Assembly (NCBI RefSeq): GCF_013408425.1
Contig: NZ_JACBYV010000001.1
Location: 3,286,001-3,350,000, forward strand
DNA from: Pseudomonas flavescens
GTDB taxonomy: Bacteria > Pseudomonadota > Gammaproteobacteria > Pseudomonadales > Pseudomonadaceae
Length of the DNA: 64,000 nucleotides
Reading direction: 5' to 3'
Below the pieces are notes generated by a model. It was not told the origin of the DNA and ran no database searches. It saw nothing but the letters and a program-made list of their open reading frames with translations. A program made the translations under genes and the position numbers. Position 1 is the first letter of the stretch; the number at the start of each line of letters is the position of its first letter. Shown here piece after piece: positions 8,454 through 16,107 of the stretch.

Positions 8454-9389
8454 TCAGAAGTGATGGACGTAGCGCACCTGTACGCGGCTGCCATCGGGAC
8501 GGTTCTCCACCTCCTGTTCGAAGTAGGCGTTGACGAACAGGTGATCGTCCTGGGAGAAGCTGTACATGGCTCCCGGCCCGATGGCCCAGACCTTTTCCCG
8601 GCGACCGGAAACGTCGTGGCCGTCGACCTCGGTATCGGTGAACTGCTTGAGCCAGTAGCCGTTGATGCCCAGACGCAGCTTGTCGGTGAGCGCATACTCG
8701 GTGGCCAGATTGGCGTGCAGTGCCTGTCCGGCCTGTATGTCGCTGGCGTCACCGAAACCTCGGGTGGGGTCGTCGTTCTTGCCGTTGTAGAGATAATGCG
8801 CGCGGATCGACGCCGTCCACTTTGGAGTGAACCAGTAGGTTGCGGCCCAGTACGGGTTGAACGACCAGGCGTTATTGCCCGGATTGATGTCGCGATCGCT
8901 GTCGTACTCACCGGTGGGCAGATTGACCTGCAGTTCGATGCGGTGCACGAAACGCGGGCCCTCGGGGCCCATGATCGGATCGAACTGAATGAACGGCCCG
9001 ATCAGCAGGTCGCCCATGCCGGTCTGCCCTCTGAGCGCGGCGTTGTCCAGGCCATCGTCGACCTTCATCCGCGTCACCAGCGGCAATACCGCATTGAGCC
9101 CCAGGCTGGCGTTGCCCAGACGCAGATCGGACAGGTAGCTCAACTGGGTCACCGCGACCTGATAATCGAGATCCTGACGGGGCAGGCCGATGTCATCGCC
9201 ATCCTTGTCACGCAGGCGGCTGGCACTGTAGTTCTGAAAATACTCCTGCAGATACCAGCCAGGGCCAGCCGGCAGCCCACCATCGAGAAAACTGGTCAGC
9301 CCCAGGTTGACCACGGGCAGGTCATAGGCCTGCGCGCCCTGAGCGACGAGCAAACCGGCACCGCACACACACATCAGTCGTTTCTTCAT
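8454..9389 (-). CDS. Outer-membrane channel of the SphA/phenol-MetA-degradation family
   Basis: A 311-residue exported beta-barrel protein. The start at 9389 is preceded by GGGGAGAAG and opens a signal peptide (MKKRLMCVCGAGLLVAQGAQA). The body alternates amphipathic strands rich in Tyr/Trp and ends in YVHHF, a terminal aromatic residue typical for BAM-inserted barrels. Segments such as LQVNLPTGEYD and NPYWAATYWFTPKW match the MetA-pathway/SphA family found beside aromatic-degradation genes. Those proteins are thought to admit hydrophobic substrates. It lies in line with the flavin reductase gene (38 bp), so I infer a role in indole or anthranilate uptake. Confidence 0.75.
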   Translation of the reverse strand: MKKRLMCVCGAGLLVAQGAQAYDLPVVNLGLTSFLDGGLPAGPGWYLQEYFQNYSASRLRDKDGDDIGLPRQDLDYQVAVTQLSYLSDLRLGNASLGLNAVLPLVTRMKVDDGLDNAALRGQTGMGDLLIGPFIQFDPIMGPEGPRFVHRIELQVNLPTGEYDSDRDINPGNNAWSFNPYWAATYWFTPKWTASIRAHYLYNGKNDDPTRGFGDASDIQAGQALHANLATEYALTDKLRLGINGYWLKQFTDTEVDGHDVSGRREKVWAIGPGAMYSFSQDDHLFVNAYFEQEVENRPDGSRVQVRYVHHF

Positions 9390-9427
9390 GCTGCTTCTCC
9401 CCATTGGCAAGGCTTGCGGCAGAACGT

Positions 9428-9964
9428 TCATTGAGTGAGGCCAGGGTGCGCGGCGGCGATCCGGTACTGGCCTGCGTGGAAGACCAGCGGTTCTGTGCCG
9501 CCGTATCGGTACTGCTCGATTTCACCGATGAAGATCAGGTGATCACCGCCGTCGTACTGGGTGACGTTACGGCACACCAGCACCGCGACCACGTCATCGA
9601 GTACCGGCGGCCCAGCCTTGCTCAGGGCGTGGGCGACCCCGGCGAACTTGTCCGCCGCCGGCCGGGCGAACTGCCCCGACAGCCCATGCTGATGGGCACC
9701 CAGCACATTGATCGCGAAGTGGCTGGCGGCCTGGAAGTCGTCCAGGCTCGGCGCAGTCCGGGCCAGGCTCCAGAGCACCAGCGCCGGGGTCAGCGAGACC
9801 GAGGAAAAGGAGTTGGCGGTCATGCCCAGCTTGCGGCCGTCGGCGGTGCACGCGGTGATCACCGTCACACCGGTGGCGAACTGGCCCAGCAGGTTGCGCA
9901 ACTCACGAACATCGCGGCCTTCGGCATCCTGCAGGTCGGCGCATGGGGCGGTCAGATCATTCAT
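9428..9964 (-). CDS. iifD: NAD(P)H:flavin oxidoreductase partner of the indole monooxygenase (IifD-like)
   Basis: A 178-residue flavin reductase of the HpaC/StyB split-barrel family. It supplies reduced FAD to a two-component monooxygenase. Visible motifs are LRNLLGQFATGVTVIT at the N-terminus, GMTANSFSSVSLTPALVLWSL with the flavin-binding TxNS(F/A) core, FAINVLGAHQHGLSGQFA, and GDHLIFIGEIEQY near the end. The start at 9964 is set by GAGGGGAG with normal spacing; a second ATG two codons earlier touches that ribosome site. It lies 17 bp after the monooxygenase gene, in the order StyA-StyB as well as IifC-IifD. Confidence 0.85.
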   Translation of the reverse strand: MNDLTAPCADLQDAEGRDVRELRNLLGQFATGVTVITACTADGRKLGMTANSFSSVSLTPALVLWSLARTAPSLDDFQAASHFAINVLGAHQHGLSGQFARPAADKFAGVAHALSKAGPPVLDDVVAVLVCRNVTQYDGGDHLIFIGEIEQYRYGGTEPLVFHAGQYRIAAAHPGLTQ

Positions 9965-9981
9965 GGTCATCTCCCCTCGGG

Positions 9982-11220
9982 TCAGGCGGCCTGCTGGCTC
10001 ATTTTCTGGATGAAGGTCCGGCACTGCTCGGCATCGAACCACCAGGGTGCGAACTGGCGCGGGTCGTCGAAGGCATTGGTGATGGCAGCGGCGAGCGGCG
10101 GTATCTGGCTGGCGGCACCGAGCAGTTCGAGCAAATGAGCCGGTGGCGGTGTGAGCATGCTGTTGGTCCAGGACACCACGTGGCGGGCGTAGCTCCAGTA
10201 CTGCTCGAAGGTCTGCTCCATCCACAGGCGATTGAAGGGCTGGTCACCCTGAGCGAGGATCGCCTGCAAGTAGACCTTGCTGCACTTGGCGGCATTGTTG
10301 GAACCCTGGCCAGTGATCGGGTCGTTGACCACCAGAGCGTCGGCCATGCCGAACACTTCCCGGCCTGACGGCAGGGTCATCACCGGACGACGCACCATGG
10401 GCGTGAAGCGTCCCGAGAGGAAACCGTTGTCGTCGGTCAGCGTCAGGTTCTGGCAACGCTCCGCCTCCCACGGCAGGTACTGACGGACGATTTCCAGACT
10501 CTTGCGCAGATGCTCTTCGGGGGTCTTGATGTTCTGCCAGCAGTCCATCGGACCACCGGGAATGCCTTCGAACACCATGATTTCGCAGGGCCCGCTGGTG
10601 GTCAGCGACGGGAACACGAAGTACTCGCCCACCCCGGGGATCAGGTTGAAGGCAACGCGCGAGAAAGGCGAAACCGGAGTCATGCCCTTCACATAGGTGA
10701 GCGCCAGGGCACGCTGCGGTGTGCTGAACTGGGTGCGCTCGGTGTCCCTGGCGAACAGGTTGACGATCTCGCCCTTGCCAGCGGCGAGCAGCACCAGGTC
10801 ATGGCTGGCGGCCAGTTCCTCGAGCTCGGCCAGGCCGACGTCCTTGATCACCAGCTCACCGCCACGCTTGACGAAGGTGTCCATCCAGACCGGCATCTTC
10901 ACGCGCTGGTCGACCGACTGGGCGTAGCGCTCCAGGCGCGCACTCCAGTTGAACAGCTTCTCGCCAGGCTGCTGCGGATCCGGCACGCACAGGCCGATGC
11001 CCTCGACCGCCGGGCATTCGTTTTCCCAGAAGTTGATGCCGAGATCGCGCTCGGTCTGCAGGGCGGTGTTGAACATGCACTGGCTGGACATGACCTTGCC
11101 ATTGCGAATTTCTTCACCGGTGCGGTTGGTGGTCAGGGTGACCTGATACCCCTTGGCCAGCAGGCCCAGGGCGAGTTGCAAACCGGCCTGGCCGGCTCCG
11201 ACGATAGCGATGCGACGCAT
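9982..11220 (-). CDS. iifC: Styrene/indole-monooxygenase-type FAD enzyme (IifC-like indole oxygenase)
   Basis: A 412-residue FAD monooxygenase of the StyA group. The N-terminal Rossmann motif is G8-x-G10-x2-G13 (RIAIVGAGQAGLQLALGL). FSTPQRALALTYVKGM and DALVVNDPITGQGSNNAAKCSKVY, the second FAD motif, are where StyA has the corresponding segments. Enzymes of this type take FADH2 from a separate reductase, encoded directly downstream here. Related IifC in Acinetobacter oxidises indole to indole-2,3-dihydrodiol or the epoxide, and alone yields indigo. The start at 11220 has AGGAAAA upstream and begins right at the Rossmann strand; a longer in-frame start at 11307 is less likely. Styrene is the alternative substrate, but no styrene-oxide isomerase or aldehyde dehydrogenase is adjacent. 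Confidence 0.8.
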   Translation of the reverse strand: MRRIAIVGAGQAGLQLALGLLAKGYQVTLTTNRTGEEIRNGKVMSSQCMFNTALQTERDLGINFWENECPAVEGIGLCVPDPQQPGEKLFNWSARLERYAQSVDQRVKMPVWMDTFVKRGGELVIKDVGLAELEELAASHDLVLLAAGKGEIVNLFARDTERTQFSTPQRALALTYVKGMTPVSPFSRVAFNLIPGVGEYFVFPSLTTSGPCEIMVFEGIPGGPMDCWQNIKTPEEHLRKSLEIVRQYLPWEAERCQNLTLTDDNGFLSGRFTPMVRRPVMTLPSGREVFGMADALVVNDPITGQGSNNAAKCSKVYLQAILAQGDQPFNRLWMEQTFEQYWSYARHVVSWTNSMLTPPPAHLLELLGAASQIPPLAAAITNAFDDPRQFAPWWFDAEQCRTFIQKMSQQAA

Positions 11221-11316
11221 GATGGTTTTCCTGGTGGCGGGTTGAGCCGGCACAGTCGTACCGGGCGTTGTGGTGAGGTTCAGAAGGCGGGCGAGGAGCT
11301 TGTTCATCGAGGTACC

Positions 11317-12120
11317 TCACTCGGCCAAGCGAGAGATGGCGGGCAGGTTCTGCTCGGGGCCCATGGTCGAATAGCCGCCGTCCACCGCGTAGTCGGCGCC
11401 GGTCACGAAGCTGGCCGCCGGCGAGCAGAGAAAAGCGACGACATTGGCCACTTCAGCGGGCTCGCCGAGGCGCCCGAGCAGGTGATAGGCCGCAGCGACG
11501 CGGTCAGCCTTGGCGCGATCGCCACCGCTGACCTCCGCGATGACCCGCGACCAGGTCCAGCCAGGCGATACCGAGTTGACGCGGATGCCATCCGGGGCGA
11601 GATCCATGGCCATGCTGCGCGTGAGCTGCCTGATCGCGGCCTTGGAGACCGGGTACAGCCAGCGTCCGGTCTGTGCGCAGCCTGCGGAAATCGACGTGAA
11701 GTTGACGACGGCTCCGCCGCGCGCCTTGAGGTCGCCATGCACGGCCTGAGTCAGGGTCACGGTCGACACCAGGTTCACGTCCAGAGCACGCAACCAGTCT
11801 TCACGGGTCGAGGCGAAGCCGTCGTCCTGATAGGTGCAGGCCAGGTTGATCAGCAGATCGATCGGCCCCAGGCTCTGCCGGATAGCGCTCAGTGCCTCGT
11901 CTACCTGAGCGGGCTCGGTGATATCCACAGCCCAGAAACGCGCGCCCTCCCCCAACTGGCTGGCGACCCGATCGCCACCCTGGGCATCGATATCCAGCAG
12001 GGCGACACGCGCACCACAGGCGATCAGGCCGCGTGCCACGGCCATGCCGATCAGCGTCGCGCCACCACTGATCAGGGCGACCTTGCCCCGCAGCGCCTGG
12101 TCATTGAGAAATGCAGACAT
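11317..12120 (-). CDS. iifB: Short-chain dehydrogenase (IifB-like, indole dihydrodiol oxidation)
   Basis: A 267-residue classical SDR. The cofactor motif SGGATLIGMAVARGL is an SGGxxxIG variant of TGxxxGxG, and LLDID ends beta-2 with the Asp expected of an NAD-preferring enzyme. NxA appears as LINLACTY, the catalytic Ser lies in FTSISAG, and Tyr-x3-Lys is YPVSK. RVNSVSPGWTWSRV and VTGADYAVDGGYS are standard C-terminal family segments. In the iif pathway this enzyme dehydrogenates the indole dihydrodiol to 3-hydroxyindolin-2-one. It starts 9 bp after the iifA-like gene and sits 96 bp ahead of the monooxygenase, in the same order as in Acinetobacter. Confidence 0.8.
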   Translation of the reverse strand: MSAFLNDQALRGKVALISGGATLIGMAVARGLIACGARVALLDIDAQGGDRVASQLGEGARFWAVDITEPAQVDEALSAIRQSLGPIDLLINLACTYQDDGFASTREDWLRALDVNLVSTVTLTQAVHGDLKARGGAVVNFTSISAGCAQTGRWLYPVSKAAIRQLTRSMAMDLAPDGIRVNSVSPGWTWSRVIAEVSGGDRAKADRVAAAYHLLGRLGEPAEVANVVAFLCSPAASFVTGADYAVDGGYSTMGPEQNLPAISRLAE

Positions 12121-12129
12121 GGGATCTCC

Positions 12130-13377
12130 TCAGGCGCTCTTGGCGGCGCTGCTGGCCCAGCTGGGCATCAGGGTGTTGGAAGGCAGGCTCTCGTCGAGCA
12201 GCTTGGCGGCGGTCTCCTGCCCGGCGACGGGCAAACCGTTCGGGCTAAGCAGGCCGATCTGTACCAGCACGCTGGCCTGGTCCCAGTAGATGTGCTCGTG
12301 GCAGAGCTTGGGGCCACGGAACTTGACCACTCCGAGCATGGGAATCCGCACCTGCCGCCCGGTCGGCGCGACGCCGGGCAGCATCCAGTCGATCTCGCTG
12401 TCGTGGGTGAAGGTCATGATGAATTCATCGACGATCTGGGTCGCGCCAACGGTGCGCGAGATCGGCGTAAGGGCCATGTCCCGGGGGTTGCCATGCACGA
12501 AATGGTGTTGATAGAAGCGGCTGAGCTGGGCGTAGCCGACACCACCGGTCATGGTCGGGATATGGTTGACGTAGGGCTCGGCAACCATGGTCGCCATGGT
12601 CGCCGGCACGTCACGGGTATCGAACTCGTGGCGGATATGCTCCTCCCACAAGGTCGACAGGTCATAGTCAGGGCCGATGCTGCGGCGCAGGGCGGCAACC
12701 GTCCGCTCGTGGGCCATCAGCGCTGCCGGCTTGTCGAAATGATGCCCATTGGGGCGGGCAAAGGCATGGTCGACACCGGGATACAGGTAGGTTTCCACTC
12801 CCGGTGTGGCGCGGCCAGCGGCGAAGATCGCCGCCCGCGCTTCGGCAGGACAGAAGGCATCCAGCTCGGCGGCATGCAGCACCAGCCGACGACCGTTCAG
12901 GCCAGCCAGCTCATCCAGCGCCGCTTCGATGCCGACGCCGTAGTAACCGACCGCACAGGCCACTTCGCAGAGCCGACAGGCTGCCAGGTAGGCGAGCTTG
13001 CCCCCCAGGCAATAGCCGACCACGCCTTGCGGGCCCGGGGTGCAGACCGGCAACGCCCGTAGCGCGGCGAGGCTGGCCTGGATATCCACCACGCCGAGGT
13101 CTTCGTCAAAGGCCTGGTACAGGGCCAGGCCGCGGGCGAAGTCTTCCTCGGTGTAACCCAGTTCGACGTTCGCTTCCTGGCGCCAGTAGAGATCCGGCAC
13201 CAGCACGCTATAGCCCTCCTCCGCCAGGAAGTCGGCCACTTCGCGCATGGCCTGGTTGACGCCGAAAATCTCCTGACAGAGCACGACACCGGGCCCCTGC
13301 CCGCCGATTGCCGTGGCCAGGTAGGCCTGGAACGCTCCGCCGCCATTGGCGGCGACGCTGACATAGCGACCTTTCAT
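12130..13377 (-). CDS. iifA: Dienelactone hydrolase/NTF2-like fusion protein (IifA-like)
   Basis: A 415-residue two-domain protein. Residues 1-235 are an alpha/beta hydrolase of the dienelactone hydrolase family with the whole active-site set: E36 (QEIFG), C123 (GYCLGG), D173 (AELDAF) and H204 (GVDHAFA). Residues 245-410 are a SnoaL/NTF2-like cone, visible in HFVHGNPRDM and EFIMTFTHDSEIDWMLPGV. In Acinetobacter, IifA is reported as a cofactor-independent oxygenase that opens 3-hydroxyindolin-2-one to anthranilate. Equating this gene with it rests on operon order and memory, not on an alignment. The start at 13377 has GGAG seven bases upstream. It is the first gene of the operon. Confidence 0.7.
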   Translation of the reverse strand: MKGRYVSVAANGGGAFQAYLATAIGGQGPGVVLCQEIFGVNQAMREVADFLAEEGYSVLVPDLYWRQEANVELGYTEEDFARGLALYQAFDEDLGVVDIQASLAALRALPVCTPGPQGVVGYCLGGKLAYLAACRLCEVACAVGYYGVGIEAALDELAGLNGRRLVLHAAELDAFCPAEARAAIFAAGRATPGVETYLYPGVDHAFARPNGHHFDKPAALMAHERTVAALRRSIGPDYDLSTLWEEHIRHEFDTRDVPATMATMVAEPYVNHIPTMTGGVGYAQLSRFYQHHFVHGNPRDMALTPISRTVGATQIVDEFIMTFTHDSEIDWMLPGVAPTGRQVRIPMLGVVKFRGPKLCHEHIYWDQASVLVQIGLLSPNGLPVAGQETAAKLLDESLPSNTLMPSWASSAAKSA

Positions 13378-13437
13378 GTGTGTCTCCAACGTCCAGTGAG
13401 GTTGGAAACGATGGTGCGACTCCCCGACGCCAGGCCA

Positions 13438-13473
13438 CTATCCGCCTAGCGCAAGGTCTGTCCGTGACACGCG
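13438..13473 (-). promoter_or_regulatory. Tandem AraC/XylS-type half-sites upstream of the iifA-like gene
   Basis: On the minus strand CGCG-TGTCAC-GGACAG (13473-13458) and TGCG-CTAGGC-GGATAG (13453-13438) are direct repeats 20 bp apart, ending 60 bp before the start codon. Both fit YGCR-N6-GGAYAG. The distance to the gene is the same as at antA (3496 to 3557), where the element is repeated, so a common activator is likely. Confidence 0.6.
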
Positions 13474-13594
13474 GAAAGTTTCCAGCCCCTGGCGCGAGGC
13501 CGCGATGGGCGGAGCTCCATGCTGGCTCAGGTATTGCTTTGGCAACACCAGGCACGAAAAAACGTGCCGTTAAGAAACAGCAGAGGTGCCGCAG

Positions 13595-13629
13595 TATCCA
13601 CGCACTGCAGCGACTATCCGGATCGTGCA
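13595..13629 (-). promoter_or_regulatory. Second tandem TGCA-N6-GGATA pair in front of the AraC regulator
   Basis: On the minus strand TGCA-CGATCC-GGATAG (13629-13614) and TGCA-GTGCGT-GGATA (13609-13595) are perfect matches to the XylS/BenR-type half-site, again 20 bp apart. They lie 61 bp upstream of the regulator start but point towards the iif operon. They could serve autoregulation or act as a distal activator site. The 312-bp divergent intergenic region contains nothing else I can recognise. Confidence 0.6.
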
Positions 13630-13689
13630 AGAGACCGGTAACGCAATGGCACACACTGCCTTGAAATCGTGCACGCGGGTGAGGTGTTC

Positions 13690-14712
13690 ATGAATACGGA
13701 GTTCAATTCGGAGGGGGGAACGCGCTTCCTGCGCCCCCCTCTGTTCTCGGTACACAATCGACTGTTCCTGCTCAACGACCGCGACAGCATTCGTGACCAG
13801 GTCGGCGGCGTGTTCAAACCCCACGATCTGAGCCTGGTCGAGCCGGGCCAGAACGTCAGTGCCTCGATGCACCATGTCAGCCTTGGGCGTCTGTCTCTGA
13901 GCCGTCTGGAGTACGGGGCTGCAGTGCGCATCGATCCCGGCAGCCTGGATACGTTCTTCCTGATCCAGATCCCCCTTCAGGGCAGCGCCGAGATCAATTG
14001 CGACGGCCGTAAATTCACCTCGTCGCCGCGTTGCGCCTCGTTCATTTCCCCTGATACACCGGTATCGATGCACTGGGCTGCAGATGCCCCGCAGTTGGCG
14101 GTGCGCCTGGATCGCGAAGACGTCGAAAGCCACTGCGCCCAACACCTTGGCCGGCGCCTGGAAACCCCGCTGCGCTTCGAGCCGGCCTTCGATCTGGACA
14201 AGCCGGGCGCCAGCTATTTCCTCCAGCTGCTGTCCACCCTGACCGATGCCCTGACCTGCGCCGACCACCCGATCCATCAGCCCATGGTGCTCAAGCAGTT
14301 CGAGGCGACCCTGATCAATGCCCTGATCTACGGGCAGCCGAATAGCATGCAGCGCATGGTCGGTGCCCTGTCCAGCGAACGCAGGATCTCGCCCTACTTC
14401 GTCAAACGCAGTGAGGAGTACATTCTCGATCACGCCCATGAAGCGCTGACCGTCGAACAGTTGGCCGATCAGGCTGGCGTCAGCGTACGCACGCTGTTTT
14501 CGGGATTCCGGGAGTTCCGCGGCACCAGCCCAATGGCCTTCCTGCGCGAAGTCCGCATGCAACGCGTCCATGAATCCCTGCGGCATGAAGAGAGCGAATC
14601 GGTAACCGACATCGCCCTGAAATGGGGCTTCACTCACCTTGGTCGGTTTTCTCAGGAGTACCGCAAGCGCTACGGCGAGCTTCCGTCCGCCACCTTGCGC
14701 TATCGGCGTTAG
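13690..14712 (+). CDS. AraC/XylS-family regulator (AntR/IifR-like)
   Basis: A 340-residue activator. The N-terminal 200 residues form the AraC-binding-like sensing domain typical of XylS/BenR/AntR-type regulators (HHVSLGRLSLSRLEYGAAVRID, LIQIPLQGSAEI). The C-terminal 100 residues carry two helix-turn-helices: LTVEQLADQAGVSVRTLFSGF, and VTDIALKWGFTHLGRFSQEY with the family ending YRKRYGELPSATLR. The ATG at 13690 has GAGG six bases upstream; an in-frame GTG at 13669 is weaker. It is divergent from the iif-like operon. The matching half-sites in front of antA and the iif operon suggest it activates both, perhaps in response to anthranilate or indole. Confidence 0.85.
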   Translation: MNTEFNSEGGTRFLRPPLFSVHNRLFLLNDRDSIRDQVGGVFKPHDLSLVEPGQNVSASMHHVSLGRLSLSRLEYGAAVRIDPGSLDTFFLIQIPLQGSAEINCDGRKFTSSPRCASFISPDTPVSMHWAADAPQLAVRLDREDVESHCAQHLGRRLETPLRFEPAFDLDKPGASYFLQLLSTLTDALTCADHPIHQPMVLKQFEATLINALIYGQPNSMQRMVGALSSERRISPYFVKRSEEYILDHAHEALTVEQLADQAGVSVRTLFSGFREFRGTSPMAFLREVRMQRVHESLRHEESESVTDIALKWGFTHLGRFSQEYRKRYGELPSATLRYRR

Positions 14713-14714
14713 CG

Positions 14715-14747
14715 GCTGGCTGCCCCTGCATTCACGGAGCAGCCAGC
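14715..14747. terminator. Hairpin between convergent regulator and transporter genes
   Basis: A perfect 9-bp stem GCTGGCTGC/GCAGCCAGC with a 15-nt loop begins 2 bp after the regulator stop. There is no T-run on either side, so it may be a weak bidirectional terminator or an mRNA-stabilising hairpin. Confidence 0.45.
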
Positions 14748-14772
14748 GCAGGACGATGGGCGTCAGGCTCGA

Positions 14773-16074
14773 TCAGTAGACGAACGTCAGCAGCACGTTG
14801 AACGCCAGGGCGGCGACGAAACCGATAGGCGCGGCCTTGAACAGCAACTGCGGGAACAGCGTGGCACGGCTCTGCTCCGAGGTGCAGGAGCCGAGGATCA
14901 GGCTGCCGCCGGAAGCGAATGGCGAGATCGACGTGGCCTGGGCGCCCACCACGATGGCGATGAAGATCACCATCGGCTCGATGCCCATGGCCGAGGCGAT
15001 CGGCAGCACGATGGGAAACAGCGCCGGCGTCACCACCCCCAGGGTACTGGCGAAGATCGACATGATCGCAGCGATGATGCCGAATGCCACGGGCACCAGC
15101 AGCGGAGGGATGGTGCTGCCGATCCACGAGGCGAGGATGTCGATGGTGCCCGCCTTGATCGCCACCGAGATCAGCATGCCCACGCCGCAGATCATGATCA
15201 GCGTGCTCCACGGCACCGAGGCCATGGCCTTGCGCTCGTCACCCAATTTCAACAGCAGGGCGATGACCGAGAAGATGCTGGCGATCAGGCCGATATCCAT
15301 CTTCGAGTTGATGAAAGCAATCGTCTGGTTATCCGGCATCGCGATATTGGCGATAGGGGCTGCCAGCACGATGGCCATCATCGCCAGGGTCAGCCAGAGG
15401 GTGATGCGCTGTTCGCGATTGAGTGGGGTCGGCGCTGTCGCGACGAAGGTGGACACTTTCATCGCCTGGCCATTTTTCGACAGGAACACGAAGGCGCTGA
15501 TCACCACAATCGGAATGATCAGGGTGCTGACGAAGATGCCGAAGGCGTTGATGAAGGCATCACTTTCGGAAAGCCCGGCGTTGGTCATCAGGCCACGGAA
15601 AATGATGCCGCTCTGGCTGGAGACGAAGTTGGCACCACTCAGCGCGCCATAGTTCACCGCCATGCCGCCGATGATCAGGCTCATGCCAGTGCGCTCGCAC
15701 AGCAGCAGGGTGATCGGCGCCATGAAAGCCAGCACCGTGTAGTAACCCGCGCCCATCGCGGCGATCACCCCGGCGGTGGCGAACACCGCGAACGGCATCA
15801 GTTGCGGCACCGCGCGGCAGGTATAGATCAGGTGTTCGGCCAGTTTCTCAAGGGTGCCGTTGACCGTCGCGAAGCTGTAGAACAGGCACACCGAGAAGAT
15901 GATGAAGAAGATCTTCAGCGGCCACATGCCGATGATGTCGGACGGGCTCAGGCCCATGCCGAAACAGCCGATCAGGTAGGAAAAGGCAATGGCGAACAGA
16001 CCGATATTGATCTTGGTCTTGTAGCCGAGAGCCACGGCGATAATGATCGCCGCGACAACGAGCAGGCTCATCAT
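14773..16074 (-). CDS. SLC13/MatC-like carboxylate transporter
   Basis: A 433-residue inner-membrane carrier with about 12 hydrophobic segments. The opening MMSLLVVAAIIIAVALGYKTKINIG and the block LSPSDIIGMWPLKIFFIIFSVCLFYSFATVNGT resemble the MatC/dicarboxylate-carrier N-terminal domain. Two re-entrant-type loops, GALSGANFVSSQSG and ATSISPFASGGSLILGSC, are at the positions expected in ion-transporter-superfamily carriers. It is encoded 33 bp after an amidohydrolase gene on the same strand, so it probably imports that enzyme's substrate, likely an organic di- or tricarboxylate or a lactone. The exact substrate is unknown. The upstream sequence GGAAGCTTCC contains a usable ribosome site. Confidence 0.7.
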   Translation of the reverse strand: MMSLLVVAAIIIAVALGYKTKINIGLFAIAFSYLIGCFGMGLSPSDIIGMWPLKIFFIIFSVCLFYSFATVNGTLEKLAEHLIYTCRAVPQLMPFAVFATAGVIAAMGAGYYTVLAFMAPITLLLCERTGMSLIIGGMAVNYGALSGANFVSSQSGIIFRGLMTNAGLSESDAFINAFGIFVSTLIIPIVVISAFVFLSKNGQAMKVSTFVATAPTPLNREQRITLWLTLAMMAIVLAAPIANIAMPDNQTIAFINSKMDIGLIASIFSVIALLLKLGDERKAMASVPWSTLIMICGVGMLISVAIKAGTIDILASWIGSTIPPLLVPVAFGIIAAIMSIFASTLGVVTPALFPIVLPIASAMGIEPMVIFIAIVVGAQATSISPFASGGSLILGSCTSEQSRATLFPQLLFKAAPIGFVAALAFNVLLTFVY

Positions 16075-16107
16075 GATGGAAGCTTCCAGATTGTTGTTCG
16101 AGGTTGA

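Noticed and set aside
10510..13062. An 850-codon open frame on the plus strand across the iif-like operon
   Set aside because: It is antisense to three well-supported enzymes with intact motifs. The translation has no domain and the His/Gly/Arg-rich look of a high-GC shadow frame.
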